From Rhabditoides inermis (Eukaryota; Nematoda; Chromadorea; Rhabditida; Rhabditidae), in contig CAWZYM010000242.1 in NCBI GenBank assembly GCA_963966185.1, forward strand, positions 662,001 to 726,000: a DNA stretch of 64,000 nucleotides, in the 5' to 3' direction. The translations under genes were made by a program, and so were the position numbers. Every line of letters begins with the position of its first letter. Positions within the stretch are counted from its first letter, which is position 1. Under the pieces are notes generated by a model. It saw only the letters and a program-made list of their open reading frames with translations. It did no database searches and was not told the DNA's origin. Shown here piece by piece: positions 45,170-58,000 of the stretch.

Positions 45170-45749
45170 CTCTCATCGCTCTCATCTCTCACTCAGGCCG
45201 CCCCCTCGACCCCCGTCAAAAAAGCGCCGGCACCGGCCCGCTCTCCCGACAGGGACAGGGAGAACGACGTGTCCCACGTATCACATGCCGCATCCACCAC
45301 CATAGGCGCCAAATCGGTACGGCACATCGATCGATCGACACAAATCAATCAATCAGGGCGTGTCGGACACTCGCGAGACGCGAAACAGCGAGGATGCGGC
45401 AAGGGTGGAGAAGGAGAAACCGCGCGAGCACAAGAGCAGGGAGACCAAGGAGAAGGAGCAGAAGAAGGAGGGCGACGGGAGCAGAAAGGGAAACAACAAC
45501 GCCCCCACAGTCAACAAGGCCGACCTCAAAGAGTTCAAGATTGACGTGAGTGTGAGAAAACCAATCGATAAGCGATCGATATTGCAGAACGACGAGCGCG
45601 ACAGTGACGATACACTCAAGAACGTGGCAAAGACGATGCCGGAAATCGACATCGACAGTCGTCGGAAGACAAAAGAAGAGAAGAGCAAAGAAGGAGGAGG
45701 AGGGAAAGGAGGACAGAAGTCCAAGGAGGGCAAGGAACGGTCAAAGTAG
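45059..45749 (+). CDS. Lys/Glu-rich hydrophilic protein
   Basis: Four exons, all in phase 0 (45059-45097, 45197-45316, 45357-45545, 45588-45749), give 169 residues. The sequence is highly charged (KEKPREHKSRETKEKEQKKE and similar) with Pro/Ala-rich parts near the start and a Gly/Lys tail. It is probably intrinsically disordered. No family is recognisable. The consistent GT-AG boundaries and the AATAAA at 45855 support expression. Confidence 0.7.
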
Positions 45750-45826
45750 GAGGGGAAGAAGGCATAGAGAGAAGAGAGACGCTTACATTCACTTACAAAC
45801 ATTATGATTCGCACATGTCAACTGTT

Positions 45827-46046
45827 TTACTGCAAATTTCGAAACGAATGCTTAAATAAAAATGTTTCATGACTCGTATTTGTTTGCTTCACATGAATCA
45901 TTGTGTATCCATACCTCTTGATAGTGCTGATTCCATTGTCGATCCGACTGAGATCCGTGTCGCGACTCGAGATGGACATCAGTGCCTTCGAGATCTCCTC
46001 CTGATGAGTGGACACATTGTCTCCTCTTCTCTCATCTGTCTATCCT

Positions 46047-46088
<42 letters not shown>

Positions 46089-46967
46089 TCCCTCCCTCCC
46101 TCCCTCCCTCCCTCGCTCCCCCCCCCCACACCTGTTGGAGTGCCAGGGTGGACGTGGTCTGTGAGACGCTGTCCATCACAAACTTCATGCTGTTCTGAAG
46201 CTCATTCACCTGAAACAATAACAATATAATAATAATACAGGGAATCTATTGTACAAAATACGCAACTCCTAATTGCCCCATCCGTTCCCCCCCCCCCCCT
46301 TTCCCCTCCCCCACCTGCTGCTGTAGCTGTCTCGTCTCCTCAGCCGCCGGGTCGGCGATGTCAAAGAAGCGAGGCAGCACGTAGCTGCGCATGAAACGGT
46401 ACCCCGCATACGTCACCGAACTGAAAGCAACACACGTGAAAGTATACTGATGTGTTAAAAAAATGCAAGCATTAAAGGTGTGGATAAACAAGGCTGACCT
46501 GGGTAATCAATAAATATCAATCATCCAATAACATTAATCTAATCATGTATCGATTCTTGCTCACCCCACGACGAGCACAGACTGCGCAAAGGAGAGCACT
46601 CGGTTCTGGGGAGAAGGCGGCGGGGCGTAGTACCTGCAAACACAAAGTTATAAAAAGGATAACAATTCCGGCACTGACTGTGGCATGGCAGATCCTCCCG
46701 TCGGCTGAAGAGCTTCGGCAGGCAGCGATGAGCGAGCCGCATCTCAAAGGAAACAGGATGAAACATAATCTCCCTAATCAAGCGTCACGCACCGATCTCC
46801 TCCTCTGTGACTCCCTTGCCAATCAGGAACTGGCGCTGCTCCTCGTACGACGTCTCCCGAACCTACGCAAACAACACTACTCACTAACTGACCAATCTAC
46901 CGTATACCTTGGGAGTCATCATAAACTTGCGAGCCGCCTCCACCATATCCGGCCGCGGATCCGCCAT
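45827..46967 (-). CDS. PEX14: PEX14, peroxisomal membrane docking protein (C terminus uncertain)
   Basis: Exons 46908-46967, 46793-46862, 46679-46742, 46565-46633, 46315-46420, 46132-46209 and 45915-46000 join in frame; the last part, to about 45827, is either read-through or a short final exon. Residues 1-45 match the PEX14 N-terminal domain that binds PEX5 and PEX19 (AARKFMMTPKVRETSY, then FLIGKGVTEEEI). A Pro-rich linker (YYAPPPSPQNR) leads to a hydrophobic, membrane-associated stretch (FAQSVLVVGSVTYAGY) and a coiled coil (EETRQLQQQ, then VNELQNSM). PEX14 forms the import pore with PEX5. At about 190-210 residues it is shorter than most PEX14 proteins, the loss being in the disordered C terminus. 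Confidence 0.85.
45855..45860 (+). terminator. AATAAA polyadenylation signal of the Lys/Glu-rich gene
   Basis: This AATAAA lies 106 nt after the stop codon. It falls within the likely 3' end of the convergent PEX14 gene, so the two transcripts probably overlap. Confidence 0.55.
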
Positions 46968-47263
46968 CCAAACATATTAATGATAAATCAAAACACATCA
47001 AAAAATGTTAGAGATAAACTGAAGTCGAGACACAAACTCGTATTCATACAATATCAACGCGTTCGAATGGGCGTACAGAGATAAAACTTTATATCGAATT
47101 TGTACACCAGTGTATAAATTATACTTACAATACTTTACAATCCGCTACCAGCCTACACCATATCACAAACTAAACGAGAAAGGCAGTACTCGAAATACAC
47201 AAGAAACGACAGATGATCAAGGAGGTCTGGTAGAATGTCGAACATAAACGATCGATCAGTCGA

Positions 47264-47366
47264 TTATTTGTCGAGGACAGACTTGAGGTGGTCGAGGCTC
47301 TTGTGAATGGCAGACGAGAAGTCGGCAGCCGAACGCTTGTCCTATAATGCAAGAGTAGAGGGGAGT

Positions 47367-47401
<35 letters not shown>

Positions 47402-50400
47402 CCATGTGATCAATTTCCACACCCCAACAACCTACAGATAAAAACCTCGTCGTCAGCAAGTGCAATCAGTACGTAAACAAGACAGATACCAGTCAGGTCC
47501 CGCTCGCAAACAACACAATGTGGTGTAAGTGAGATGTCTGAAAATGAGTACGCGTACCTTGTGGCTGGAGATGACGGCTCCGAGCTTCTCCTTGCCCACA
47601 TTGTATCCCACTCCGAATCCGTCGGCCACCACCGGTCCGAAGCCTCCGAACACGATCGTCTCGGTGGAGAGAGTGGACGTGGACAGCACGTAGTGACCCA
47701 TGCGGGCAAACGACGGGTCCTGCACAGCACAGTCCCTCACCCTTCCCCTCCCCCTCTGCTCACCTGGAAGAAGTCATGCTGCTGCTTGCCGGCCCTCTCA
47801 GCCGAGATGCGCAGACCGAGCAGGTGACGGTCAAAGCCCTGGCCTACAACACAAGTAAGGTAAAGGTGAAGGTATCCCTTCAAGATTACTCAAGAGGTAA
47901 AGGTATCCCCTTCAAAATTCAAGATTACTCTGCGGAGGGGGTTTAAGGAAGACTATGGCACTACACCATAGCCTGCTACCAATTTATCACCTTGGTACGG
48001 TCAAGCGCCCGGGAGGGGGGTCGAACCCCCGAACCACCGAGTATAGCGGACATCGCTAACCACTACACTACGCGGTGCTCGCAGAAGTAATAAAACAACA
48101 AAATGCTAGAAGGAATACAACTACGAAAAAGTTAGTCTACCAGTCGGAGGAGCATTGTCTCTCGTATCAAATCAGTACTCTTCCACCCATCAACCAGGTG
48201 TGCGTGTGATAAGACACGACACACGGCTCCTTGCTACACAACTACACTACACTGTAGCAAAGTTGTGCCAACAACCTACCTGACGCAAATAACAAAAAAA
48301 CTCGCACACATTGAGTACACATTCTAACCTAACCAATCAAGTAACGTGACGAATTTCCACACAGACATTCTAGATCAACGGTATACCACTATAGCATAGA
48401 CGCAATTGTCCCTTCAAAACTCGCTGTCGAGGGGTTGAGATGGCAGTTCGAATAAGAAGAACTTTGGTTTGAACGAGACTGACCCATGCTGGCCTCCTTG
48501 ACGAGCTGTCCGTGCTGGCTGCTGCACGCAGCGAGCATCTCCCTGTTCAGCCTGCCCTCTGCCGCAGCCAGCGTCGCCGCCCGGGTCGCCGCCGTCGCGG
48601 AACGCATGCACTCCGTCCGACCCTGACACACACACAATCCATACACTACACCACCCATCACACATCCCACCGCACCTTGAGGAAGGCGGCAGTCGAACAC
48701 GACTCGTACGTCGGAACAAACTCCTTGTACAGGTCGTAGAACGCCATCTGAAACACAAACATCATACAATACAACATCCAAAACCATGTCGCACAACCAA
48801 ACCTGGACAGGACAACATGTATATGTGACATCACATAACATCACATCCCCCTATCCCTCCTCCCCGCCCACACCTGAATGGCGAGCTGCATGAGCGAGTC
48901 GGGAGACAGCTTCGTCTTCTTGATCGTGTCGCGGTTCATCGCTGCAACATCAAGTATACATCCGCTGCATGTTCACAATGGATCCTCCGCGGGATGACCA
49001 GTCGAATCCCTACTCACGAGTATACTCCATAGTGGCAAAGTCGAGGGTGCTGTTGGCGGCCACATGGTCCTTCTGCGCCTTCTCAATCGTCGCCTTCACA
49101 TCATCAGTCAACGTGAACTCTGAACAACACACTCCACTCTATCCCTCTCCCCTCCACGCCGACTCACTGATCTCCTGGACGGCGCCTTCTCGGGGCGCCT
49201 CGACGGCGTCGTCGGGGCCGACAAAGTGGTGGGCGTTCGTGTCGCGGAACGACTCCTCCATCAGTCGCAGCACAGCCACGCCGTCGCCCCACGAGTGCTC
49301 GAAGTTGATCGTAGCCTCGCCGTTGCCTCAAATACACACGTCAATCCAATCCAACTATCCAACATCACTTTGATAAAATATACAGACTAAATCGACTTAC
49401 CATCGACAATAAGCTGGAAGCACTTGTCGAACCACCTGTTCTGCGCCTCATCTCCAATCAGCAGAGACTCGACCAGACTGAAAGGGACAAAATAATAAAG
49501 TATTCGAACCAGCCCATACGGACGAGCACTATGCCTGCGCGCACTCACCGCTTGTGGTCCTTGGTCTTGAGGTCGTCGAGGCAGAGTGCGAACACGGCGC
49601 CGTCCACGTCCCTCAGCTGGCCTCCATTGCCGGCGGCCTCGAGGCGGGCGCGCGTCTCCGCCCACCCATCACGCTCCATCGAAGTCAGAGCACCCACCTA
49701 CACAGTGTCCATCCCACATACATACACTCCCCCCCCCCTTCCCACTCACACACTCGTTGGCCGGCTGGGCGGGCTGCGCAAGAATGTGGGCCATCGCCGC
49801 CTGCACCTCCGACGCCGCCACAATGTCGCCTGACACAGCGGGTCATCAAAGGGAGATGGACGTGGACAAACACTCACCGTTCTCCTCAAAGAGGCGCACC
49901 TTGAAGATCCTGCCCTTGTGCAGAGCGATAAAGTGCTTCTGCGTGCGGTCCAGGTACAGAACGTCCTACAACAGAACCATCGACGATCAATCAGCGCCAC
50001 CTCTGCTCACCTTGTCCTTTTTGGGGATGCGGTTTCCGCAGAAGAGGCTCTTGTACTGCGACATGTCGAGGGGGAACGCCTTGAAAGCCACGGCGCCGAA
50101 CCACGACAGAGAAGGCGGCAGGTTCCTGCGATCAATATCAATCCCTTGTGTGCGTGACAAACACACGCTTAACATCCGGACACCCTCAACCCGTTCCCCC
50201 AGCACTCACTTGCACACCCTGCGGAAGAAGGCCGTGTCGCTCTTCTTGGGGTTCATGTGGAACACCTCCGGAGCCAGAATCTGCAACACGCCACATCCAA
50301 CCAATCATCAAGTGAGCCGGCGCACCTCCTTGTCCAGCGACTTCTTCATCCTGGCAAAGGAGATGGCAAAGTTGGTGGCGCGCGAGAGCTGGTGGTTGAA

Positions 50401-51077
50401 CTTGTCCGTCTTGTCGGGAGCGTACATCATGAACGGGTTGAAGTTGACGGGGACGGGCGTGCGAGAGCGGAGGTACCTTAAACACAACAATAAGGAAGAT
50501 ACCACTTTGATTGAATACTATTCCACTCACATGTCGAACCAGGGCTCGGAGATGTACGAAGTATCCTTGCGCTGCTTGTCATAGTCGACAAGAGCCTGGT
50601 GAAGGACTGCAACAAACAACATGAAACTAGCATTAGACAGCAAACAATCAAAATAATATCTATTCAAACAAGAGAAAAGAAATGCGAAAAACTCACCGGG
50701 TCCGTCTCCCTTTTCAAACTCTCTGGCGAGCTTCTCGGTGCGCGCATAGTCGGAGTCAGACAGAACAGCCTTCGCCGAGGCAAGATACCTAGAACACAGC
50801 ACTCGAACCATAATCAACTATCAATCGATAATCACCTGTTGATGGAGTCGTTGAGCTTGGGGATGGGTAGTCGGCGGAGGCTCTTCTGAAAGTGGTACGA
50901 GGGGATCTCGCTCTTGTGCAGGTACTGGTACGCGTCTCCGGACAGCGAGTGCTTCCTTCAAAATACCATAAACAATCCTATAAAAATATAAAGAGTCAAA
51001 AACGCGTCAATAACTCACAGGCGGAGAGCGCCACGCGACACGCCGCTCGCCAGACGGAGCTCCGCCGATCGGAGCAT
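47264..51077 (-). CDS. CPT2: CPT2, mitochondrial carnitine O-palmitoyltransferase 2
   Basis: Nineteen exons give 645 residues, close to human CPT2: 51019-51077, 50836-50955, 50697-50788, 50531-50606, 50326-50476, 50210-50280, 50011-50125, 49878-49965, 49750-49829, 49549-49697, 49401-49477, 49168-49326, 49018-49119, 48874-48941, 48676-48747, 48484-48622, 47764-47843, 47558-47719, 47264-47341. The ATG directly follows GCTTGCAG. The presequence MLRSAELRLASGVSRGALR fits mitochondrial import. The catalytic histidine is in FEHSWGDG at about residue 370. Other family signatures are SEIPSYHFQKSLRRLPIP, TYESCSTAAF and GFDRHLLGLR. The enzyme regenerates acyl-CoA from acylcarnitine in the matrix for beta-oxidation. 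The intron at 47844-48483 contains a SINE. Confidence 0.95.
47850..48080 (-). mobile_element. tRNA-derived SINE in a CPT2 intron
   Basis: On the minus strand the head at 48080-47995 has a tRNA-like box A (GTGTAGTGGTTAGCGATG) and box B (GGGGGTTCGACCCCC). The body continues to about 47930 and ends in a tandem tail whose unit, of roughly 35-40 bp, contains GGTATCCCTTCAAGATTACT on the plus strand. Its acceptor stem does not close, so it is not a working tRNA. It differs from the pair in cyk-4. Confidence 0.7.
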
Positions 51078-51518
51078 CTGCAAGCTGATCACGGTAACTT
51101 GGGTAAAAAAAGACAATCATCAAACAACATAAACACGGACAACAACCGAGAAACAGGCCACGAACGGAGAAAATGAGCTAGGCGAGTCGGGTGTTATCGC
51201 ACCGCGCCCGCGCGCCGCGTACTCTGGACCCCAGACTACAAACTACGTGACACTCTGCAACCTGCACGCACAATGCACTTTGATTCCAGCTTTTATTTAG
51301 ATGTTTGAAATTTATACCATGTTTGGATTAGCTCGAGATAATATCAGATGACACACACACCAAACATATAGAAATAGAATTATTTATCTCACCCGTAGAA
51401 ATAACAATGAAGTAACAAAGCAACTAATCTCACACCTATAACACAAATAACAAACAAATTGCTCCTATTCCATCAATCTAACATTCCAAACAACGTAACA
51501 AAACACAATGCGTTGGTA
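51078..51518. other. Intergenic between the pseudouridine synthase and CPT2
   Basis: This 441-bp AT-rich stretch contains a minus-strand AATAAA (51292-51297) for the upstream gene and nothing else visible. The head-to-tail arrangement with CPT2 and PEX14 fits an operon. Confidence 0.4.
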
Positions 51519-53319
51519 TTAGAAGGTCTCGATGGCATAGTCCCAGCTGTGGTAGTAGTATGGCACGGGGCGAGTGAACTGCTTGGCATCGTAGACGACA
51601 TCAGTGAGGAACAGACCCTGTGGAGGAGCCACCGGAATGCGACGGTCAAAGAAGTTGGAGCTGAAACACAACATGATGGAATGACTCATTGATTGGGTAA
51701 ATCAAATCATCATCGAGACGGGTAAGGTACAAGATTCTCTGCTCTGCGCACATCATGCGTACCTGATAGGATTGTTGAGTAGCCATGTGATAGTGGATAG
51801 AGGCAGGCGATCGTATGCGTGATGCACGATGCACGACATCATTCGACGGATCTGCTCCCTCACAAACGACTTGGCCACGATGGTCACGTTGTAGTAGTCG
51901 TAGAGATCGTTGTCCATCGAGTACCGCTCGCCTAGATAACATGGATACATACACAAAAAACAAGAGAAGTCTCTTACCCTTCTCGACTCCTATGTGGTAG
52001 ATGTGCTTGAGCGCGTTCGGACCCACCGGCTCTTGGCGTTTCTCTCTACATAACAAACCGATTAATCCATCTAACAATCAATATTGACGGAGAGATGTTG
52101 AATTGAATCAATATTACCAACCTGAGCGTATGCTTGAAGAAAGACCCCATGACATTTGTGCCCTTGAACATGTCGCTAGCAGCCTGCGCTCTGTGAGGAT
52201 CGAAACCAGGAGGCAGCAACCTTCAATTCAAATGTATACTTCTTACTCGATTGACTTTCAATTATAGTCTCACTCATATGCCTCTATAACCGTCCACGCA
52301 CCACGCATAGTGTTGTTCGGAGAAGCAAACGGTAGATGGATCGCGCCGGAGTGACTCCCACACAGACCAGTCACGACACACTGCGATGCGGTACGTGTAG
52401 CGCCTCAACAACCAGAATAAGGATATAGGACAAGCAACCCATCCCCACCTATACGCCACACTCCTCCGACAGCAGAAGCCTGCAGAGACCCTGAATTCAT
52501 TTTAAAAAAATACCGTGCACTGTACTCCGTGCAGCGTACCTGTGCATGTCGAGAATTCGCAGGCCACCTCCCGGACTCGCGTGATCAAGAGACGAGCACC
52601 ACCTACAAGGTTCAGAATATACAAAATATTGATGTCTGGAATTATGAATTGTGACTCAGGGCAAATGCCATTACACTGATGTGAATTAACATAAAGATTC
52701 CAAAAGCGAGTTTCAGGGCGTGACAGCTAGAAAAACTCACATTTCGAATATAGTGCAGTGCCTCACCTGCTCATCAACTCATCCTTCCTCTCCAATGTTG
52801 CATCCAGGTCTGCCCACTCCTCCGGAACCTGACATATCACTGCGTTCCGCAGCGCGTGCACATGAGCGTCCGTACTATAAAAAACCACATTACATTACGA
52901 CAAACAACAACAACAACAACTTACCGACTACTGGGAGAGAGCTTGACGTACTCGGCGTGAGGATGCGTGTGCGGGCGAACACCAAACAGCGAGTCCGTCA
53001 CTAGCTAAACATACATAAGATCATATAATTGACCGTGAAAAGCCAAGTAAAACGATGAACATGTGAACTGGTTGACGAGATGACGTACCTGCTTGAGTAG
53101 ATCCATGACGCCGAAGCCGGTGCCGCCACGCGCCATCTCGGGGAATCTAGAACACAACCAAAATAGATTCGAACAGCTACGCATGTCTAACTTAAGTACA
53201 TAAATTAAGCATCAAATGATGTCCTTTTCGATATGATCTCACCTAGAGCCATCGTATGCAATCCAGAAGAGATAGCGGCGGACGGGTACGCGGACGAGGG
53301 CGCCTGCCAACGAGGTCAT
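51519..53319 (-). CDS. TruA-family tRNA pseudouridine synthase (PUSL1-like)
   Basis: Eleven exons (53243-53319, 53089-53146, 52925-53004, 52767-52874, 52540-52602, 52449-52490, 52302-52403, 52122-52220, 51978-52045, 51763-51931, 51519-51660) give 335 residues. The catalytic aspartate is in SSRTDAHVHA at about residue 74. Other TruA features are YLFWIAYDGSRF, the RRYTYRI strand, EQHYAW and the C-terminal KSFVREQIRRMM. The enzyme isomerises uridines in tRNA; PUSL1-type proteins are usually mitochondrial, but I see no clear presequence (start MTSLAGALVRVPVRR). Exon 7 needs the GTGCGT donor at 52300-52301; the more obvious GTGAG downstream would put a stop in frame. Confidence 0.88.
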
Positions 53320-53823
53320 CTACAATCGTAATTATGTATTTAAAAAACTAGAATCACGAACACCAGAAAAGAAGAAAAACACAGGCGCAACCATAAGATG
53401 AGGACCACATGAAGATTCGCGAATAGGCATCATACACATATCAACGTATCATCAAAGTCTAAAACTCCTAACGTTGGTTGAAAATAACATAATTCACTAA
53501 TTAGTATAATAAAATAACACGCACAACGGGCAAAAGAAATAATAGAGACAAAATTGTATTATCGAAAATTCTGCATTTCCATGCTCCAGGTACACATTTG
53601 AAAATAAAATGCTCCAATGCCAATGAGAGCGCATGACGACAATCGAAGAAATATGGTAGCTGGCTACTGACTGAGGAGTCAAGCGTGCTGTGTGTGGTTT
53701 TTCTCTATCTGAGATTTACGTGAAAAGTGTTACGTTTTTTTCGATGTCCCGAATTGCCATTTTTATTTAATGGTTGTTGTAAATAAAAATCATTTTAGTC
53801 AAGCTGCACCGCCGTGAGCGGTT
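53320..53823. other. Divergent intergenic between the pseudouridine synthase and the large unrecognised gene
   Basis: AT-rich with no gene visible. A CATTTTAG acceptor-like site at 53791-53798 lies 25 nt before the ATG of the + strand gene and may be its trans-splice site. Confidence 0.4.
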
Positions 53824-55032
53824 ATGTGCTCGAACGCGGACGCGATAAAAAGGTGAGATTGTGTTATTGATATTGTTTTCTCACTCGATTGTGTTGTAGT
53901 TCGGCACTCGCAGCGTTCGACACAGGTTGGAGTGATTTTACCGAATCGCTCGTCAATGCCTATCAACAATATTATAAGCAGGTGTGTCAAACAGCAGATT
54001 TGATAAGACCGGGTATATAACATAGCTTGTTTATAGATAGCCAAGTTCTCCACGTTCGGAGACATCGGCGCGGCCAAGAAGCTACCGCCACTGGGAGAGA
54101 AAGGGATCCCCGCACACTGGCGTATCGACGTTCTCAAGTCTGTAGGTGAGTGTGGGAAGAGCTAAGTTAGAAGAGAATGGTAATGGACGGAAAAGAGTGG
54201 TGAGTAAAGTACTTGACTGACTGATGTTTTAAAATGAAACCTTTTCAGCGACGTCTTTCGACCCGATGATCGGCCCTAGTTCGCGTTCATTCGACGCCTG
54301 TATTCTCGATGTCATCCGACAGAAGGTGTCCGTCTTGGATGGAAGACCGACCTTGCTCACGCAGCCGCATCTGGCCATCTACAACAAGCTGTCCACGAGT
54401 GAGTGATTCTTATTGTTATACTTGATTTTTTGAAGATAATAATTCAACGATGTTTAGTGTCTGACTCGTGTTTCTTCACTTACTATCGACGCGCGATGGG
54501 CGACTCGTCGTGTAAGCCTGCCGACCGGCTGGCGGGACTCGCTCGTCTTCTCCCTGCGTTGCTGATACCAAGTCGATGCCCGGCTGTGGTCTCGTGGCTC
54601 CGCGTTCACGGAAATGCACGGTAGGATTGTGGTTCTTATGGTGTGTTCATGTTTGAATGCAAGTATTTCTTTGTTTGCAGGTTAGCCTGCATAGGCTCAT
54701 GTTTTCTGTCCGACAAGGAGTTCTCCGAGAACCCAGATCTGTGGTACATCAAGGAATTGGAGACTCGACACATGTCTCATGCAAGGTACGTTACTTTGCG
54801 TGAATGAGTGGTGTGAATATGGGTATTTAGAACGCTGTCGATGATGTGCGTCAAGTCACGGGAAGGGAAGGCGACAGACGCCGACTTCGTTGGTCTCCAG
54901 GTTGGCGACACGATCAGCGATTCGGTGAGTTTATGCAGACTGTATTTTGGGTACTCATACTTGAGTGTGAGTGTTTTGCATGAGTTTGTACGTTTGATTG
55001 TAAGAGAGTGAACTACACTTTTTTGGAAAATG

Positions 55033-55098
<66 letters not shown>

Positions 55099-58000
55099 GT
55101 AGTAAAGTTGTCAGTATTCGCTTTTCAGGGAGATCGGACTGTGATGATTGTGGCTGCTTGGGTTCTCAACCCAGGAAGTGAAGTGATCGAGACGATGGCA
55201 ACTCTTGCCCTGTACGAGAACCTTTGGACCATATCCAAAAAGTGGCGGCGAGTGAGTGTTAGGTATTGAAATCATTCATATTAAACTTTTTTTTTGTTTG
55301 CATTTTGTGCTGTCCTATACTAAGCTGTTAATTAGAAGAGTTGTTTTCAGGTGTATCGCATCGCAAAGAGGGACTCATTGATTGCCATGGCTCCACCGGT
55401 GTTGCTGTACTTCCGAAGCATGATCTACTCTGCGTTAACCCAAACACCCTTCACACAGAGTGGGTGAACTTGAATACGTTATTTATTGAAAATTACTTTA
55501 CATTATACAATGCATGAACTTAGCTAACTGACTGCAGGCGATGGGCTCGTGGCGGCGCTCGATCGCTTTCCTTACATCTTCTGGAGACTTGTCTCGCTGT
55601 CTTCTCGCAGTCAGAGTGACGCATCTGTGCTGGACTGTGCCGTCCCTACTGTACTGAAGCATTTGGACTTGCTGATATCTGCCACGCACAGCCTCGACGT
55701 GAGATTTACTTATGAGTTGTGTATATGTTTTCTGTTCGAAGTATATTTGTTGTAGCTGCAACGATCAGTGGCGTTGCTTCGTTGGAGCGTGAAGGTGCTG
55801 GGAGGAGAGCTATCAAACTTGGAATACGAGGTGCAAGGACTCAAGATGGACGACTTAATAATCAGCATTCTGATTATGATGCGAGGTTAGTCGTAATACC
55901 TTTCACTCTTTTGCGCACTTGTTGTTTCAAACTTTCATTCACTTTGCAGGGCATCCTCACCACGACTCCGCCTCACCTTGGACGCTTCTGCATTGGGCGA
56001 TAGAGGGCGAATTGGACCGCCGGAACTTCCGCCTGCCCTACACTCCTCTCCCGCTGAATGGTCTGGGGAATGACCCATCCCTCTTCGCGTCAACCCCACC
56101 AGCCTCGCCAAGTACTTCATTGTCCGAGTGAGTCGTGTAATCGGACTTGGTTGTAATCAAAAATAAATGCCTAGTGTTTGTGTTTCGACGGCATCGGCTG
56201 GATCCAGTGGACCCGCTCGCTCTCCGAACACTAGCGAATGTACGACTGCAGTTTTGCCGAGTAGACACTTCGGGTATGTACTCAATTTCGGATTTGAAAT
56301 TGAAAAGCATTGTCCCTTTGAGTTGGTTTTGTTTTATACCCTTGACTGCTGACTGCGTGACAAAGGTGTTATACATATATGTTGTTTGATGTCATGTAAT
56401 CTGATCGTGGGAGATAAGTTAAGTAAATAGATAAGTAGCTAAAACTCATGTTTCTGATTCTAGCAATGCGACATCTCAGTCTGGCGGAGGAGTGGCTGGA
56501 GGGGCAGAAGGAGCAGGACACGGAGAAGGGAAACACGGGTGAGCGATGGTTTCGCGCAGACAAATGAACTTATGGCATTCATGATTTTAATTATGAGTGC
56601 CTTTTGATATGGTGTTAGTGTTATTTATGTTCTTTTTAAAATCTGATGTTCTTCTTTCAAATGTCGTAAATTGATTATTTCTTGTGGATTAGTGTCTCAT
56701 CCATCCCTTATTTTCTTTCTGATCGTGGGAGATGAGTTAAGTAAATAGATAAGTAGCTAAAACTCATGTTTCTGATTCTAGCAATGCGACATCTCAGTCT
56801 GGCGGAGGAGTGCGGGCGGTGGCAGAGCAGATGTCAGGAGAGGCCAACGGAGCAGGACAGGGAGAAGGGAGACACCGACACGGGTGAGCGAAGCATTTGC
56901 GTAGCCAGATGACATTTATGATTTCAAGGCCGAATAGACACTCTGGGTATGTACTCGATTTCTCCCCAATTCAAGCTATTGTAATACTAAAATAAGAACA
57001 TTGGAACATTCTATTGCTGAACGGTATCTGCAACGTATTGTTTAGAGCTTAGGGGGCTCGAGTCTGGTTTGGGATCCGAAGTGATTGATTTTGAATAATG
57101 TTCATTATGTAAATCCACTTATTGGTTCAAAAAAGACAGTTTTTTTTTAAATTAATGAAACGTGTTTATCGCGGGTTGATTAGGTTACTTGGTTTCCTTT
57201 TTTGAATGATTCTGAGTCTTCAAATTTTACGACGCTATTAGACAGTTACCCTCTCGTGCATGTCCCATATTTGACTAGCATCAGACTATTCTATCATATT
57301 ATGCCATATTTTTGGAACACATTTCTCCTTAGCTCGGACTCATCTCGCGCGGGTGCATCGTCGGCAGCGTCGGCAGTCGGGAGCGCTTCGACGTCCCAAG
57401 CTGACCGTCAGAACGAGGCTCACTCCAAACAAGCGACGCAAGGATCATCTCAGTCTGGCGGAGGAGTGGCTGGAGGGGCAGAAGGAGCAGGACACGGAGA
57501 AGGGAAACACGGGTGAGCGATGGTTTCGCGCAGACAAATGAACTTATGGCATTCATGATTTTAATTATGAGTGCCTTTTGATATGGTGTTAGTGTTATTT
57601 ATGTTCTTTTTAAAATCTGATGTTCTTCTTTCAAATGTCGTAAATTGATTGTTTCTTGTGGATTAGTGTCTCATCCATCCCTTATATTCTTTCTGATCGT
57701 GGGAGATAAGTTATGTAAATACATAAGTAGCTAAAAGTCATGTTTCTGATTCTAGCAATGCGACATCTCAGTCTGGCGGAGGAGTGCGGGCGGTGGCAGA
57801 GCAGATGTCAGGAGAGGCCAACGGAGCAGGACAGGGAGAAGGGAGACACCGACACGGGTGAGCGAAGCATTTGCGTAGCCAGATGACATTTATGATTTCA
57901 AGGCCGAATAGACACTCTGGGTATGTACTCGATTTCTCCCCAATTCAAGCTATTGTAATACTAAAATAAGAACATTGGAACATTCTATTGCTGAACGGTA

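Noticed and set aside
48000..48080. tRNA gene
   Set aside because: Boxes A and B are good, but the acceptor stem does not pair and the sequence continues into a SINE body.
52264..52301. GTGAG donor at the end of the pseudouridine synthase exon 7 open frame
   Set aside because: Using it places a TGA in frame. The upstream GTGCGT donor joins EQHYAW to LLPPGFDP in the right phase and fits the TruA family.
56147..56389. Alternate frame of exon 56175-56273 (RRHRLDPVDPLALRTLANVRLQ) as the true coding frame
   Set aside because: It looks protein-like, but its chain is closed by stops in the exon before and again in exon 59764-59857. Only the Ser/Gly-rich frame is open from 53824 to 61467.
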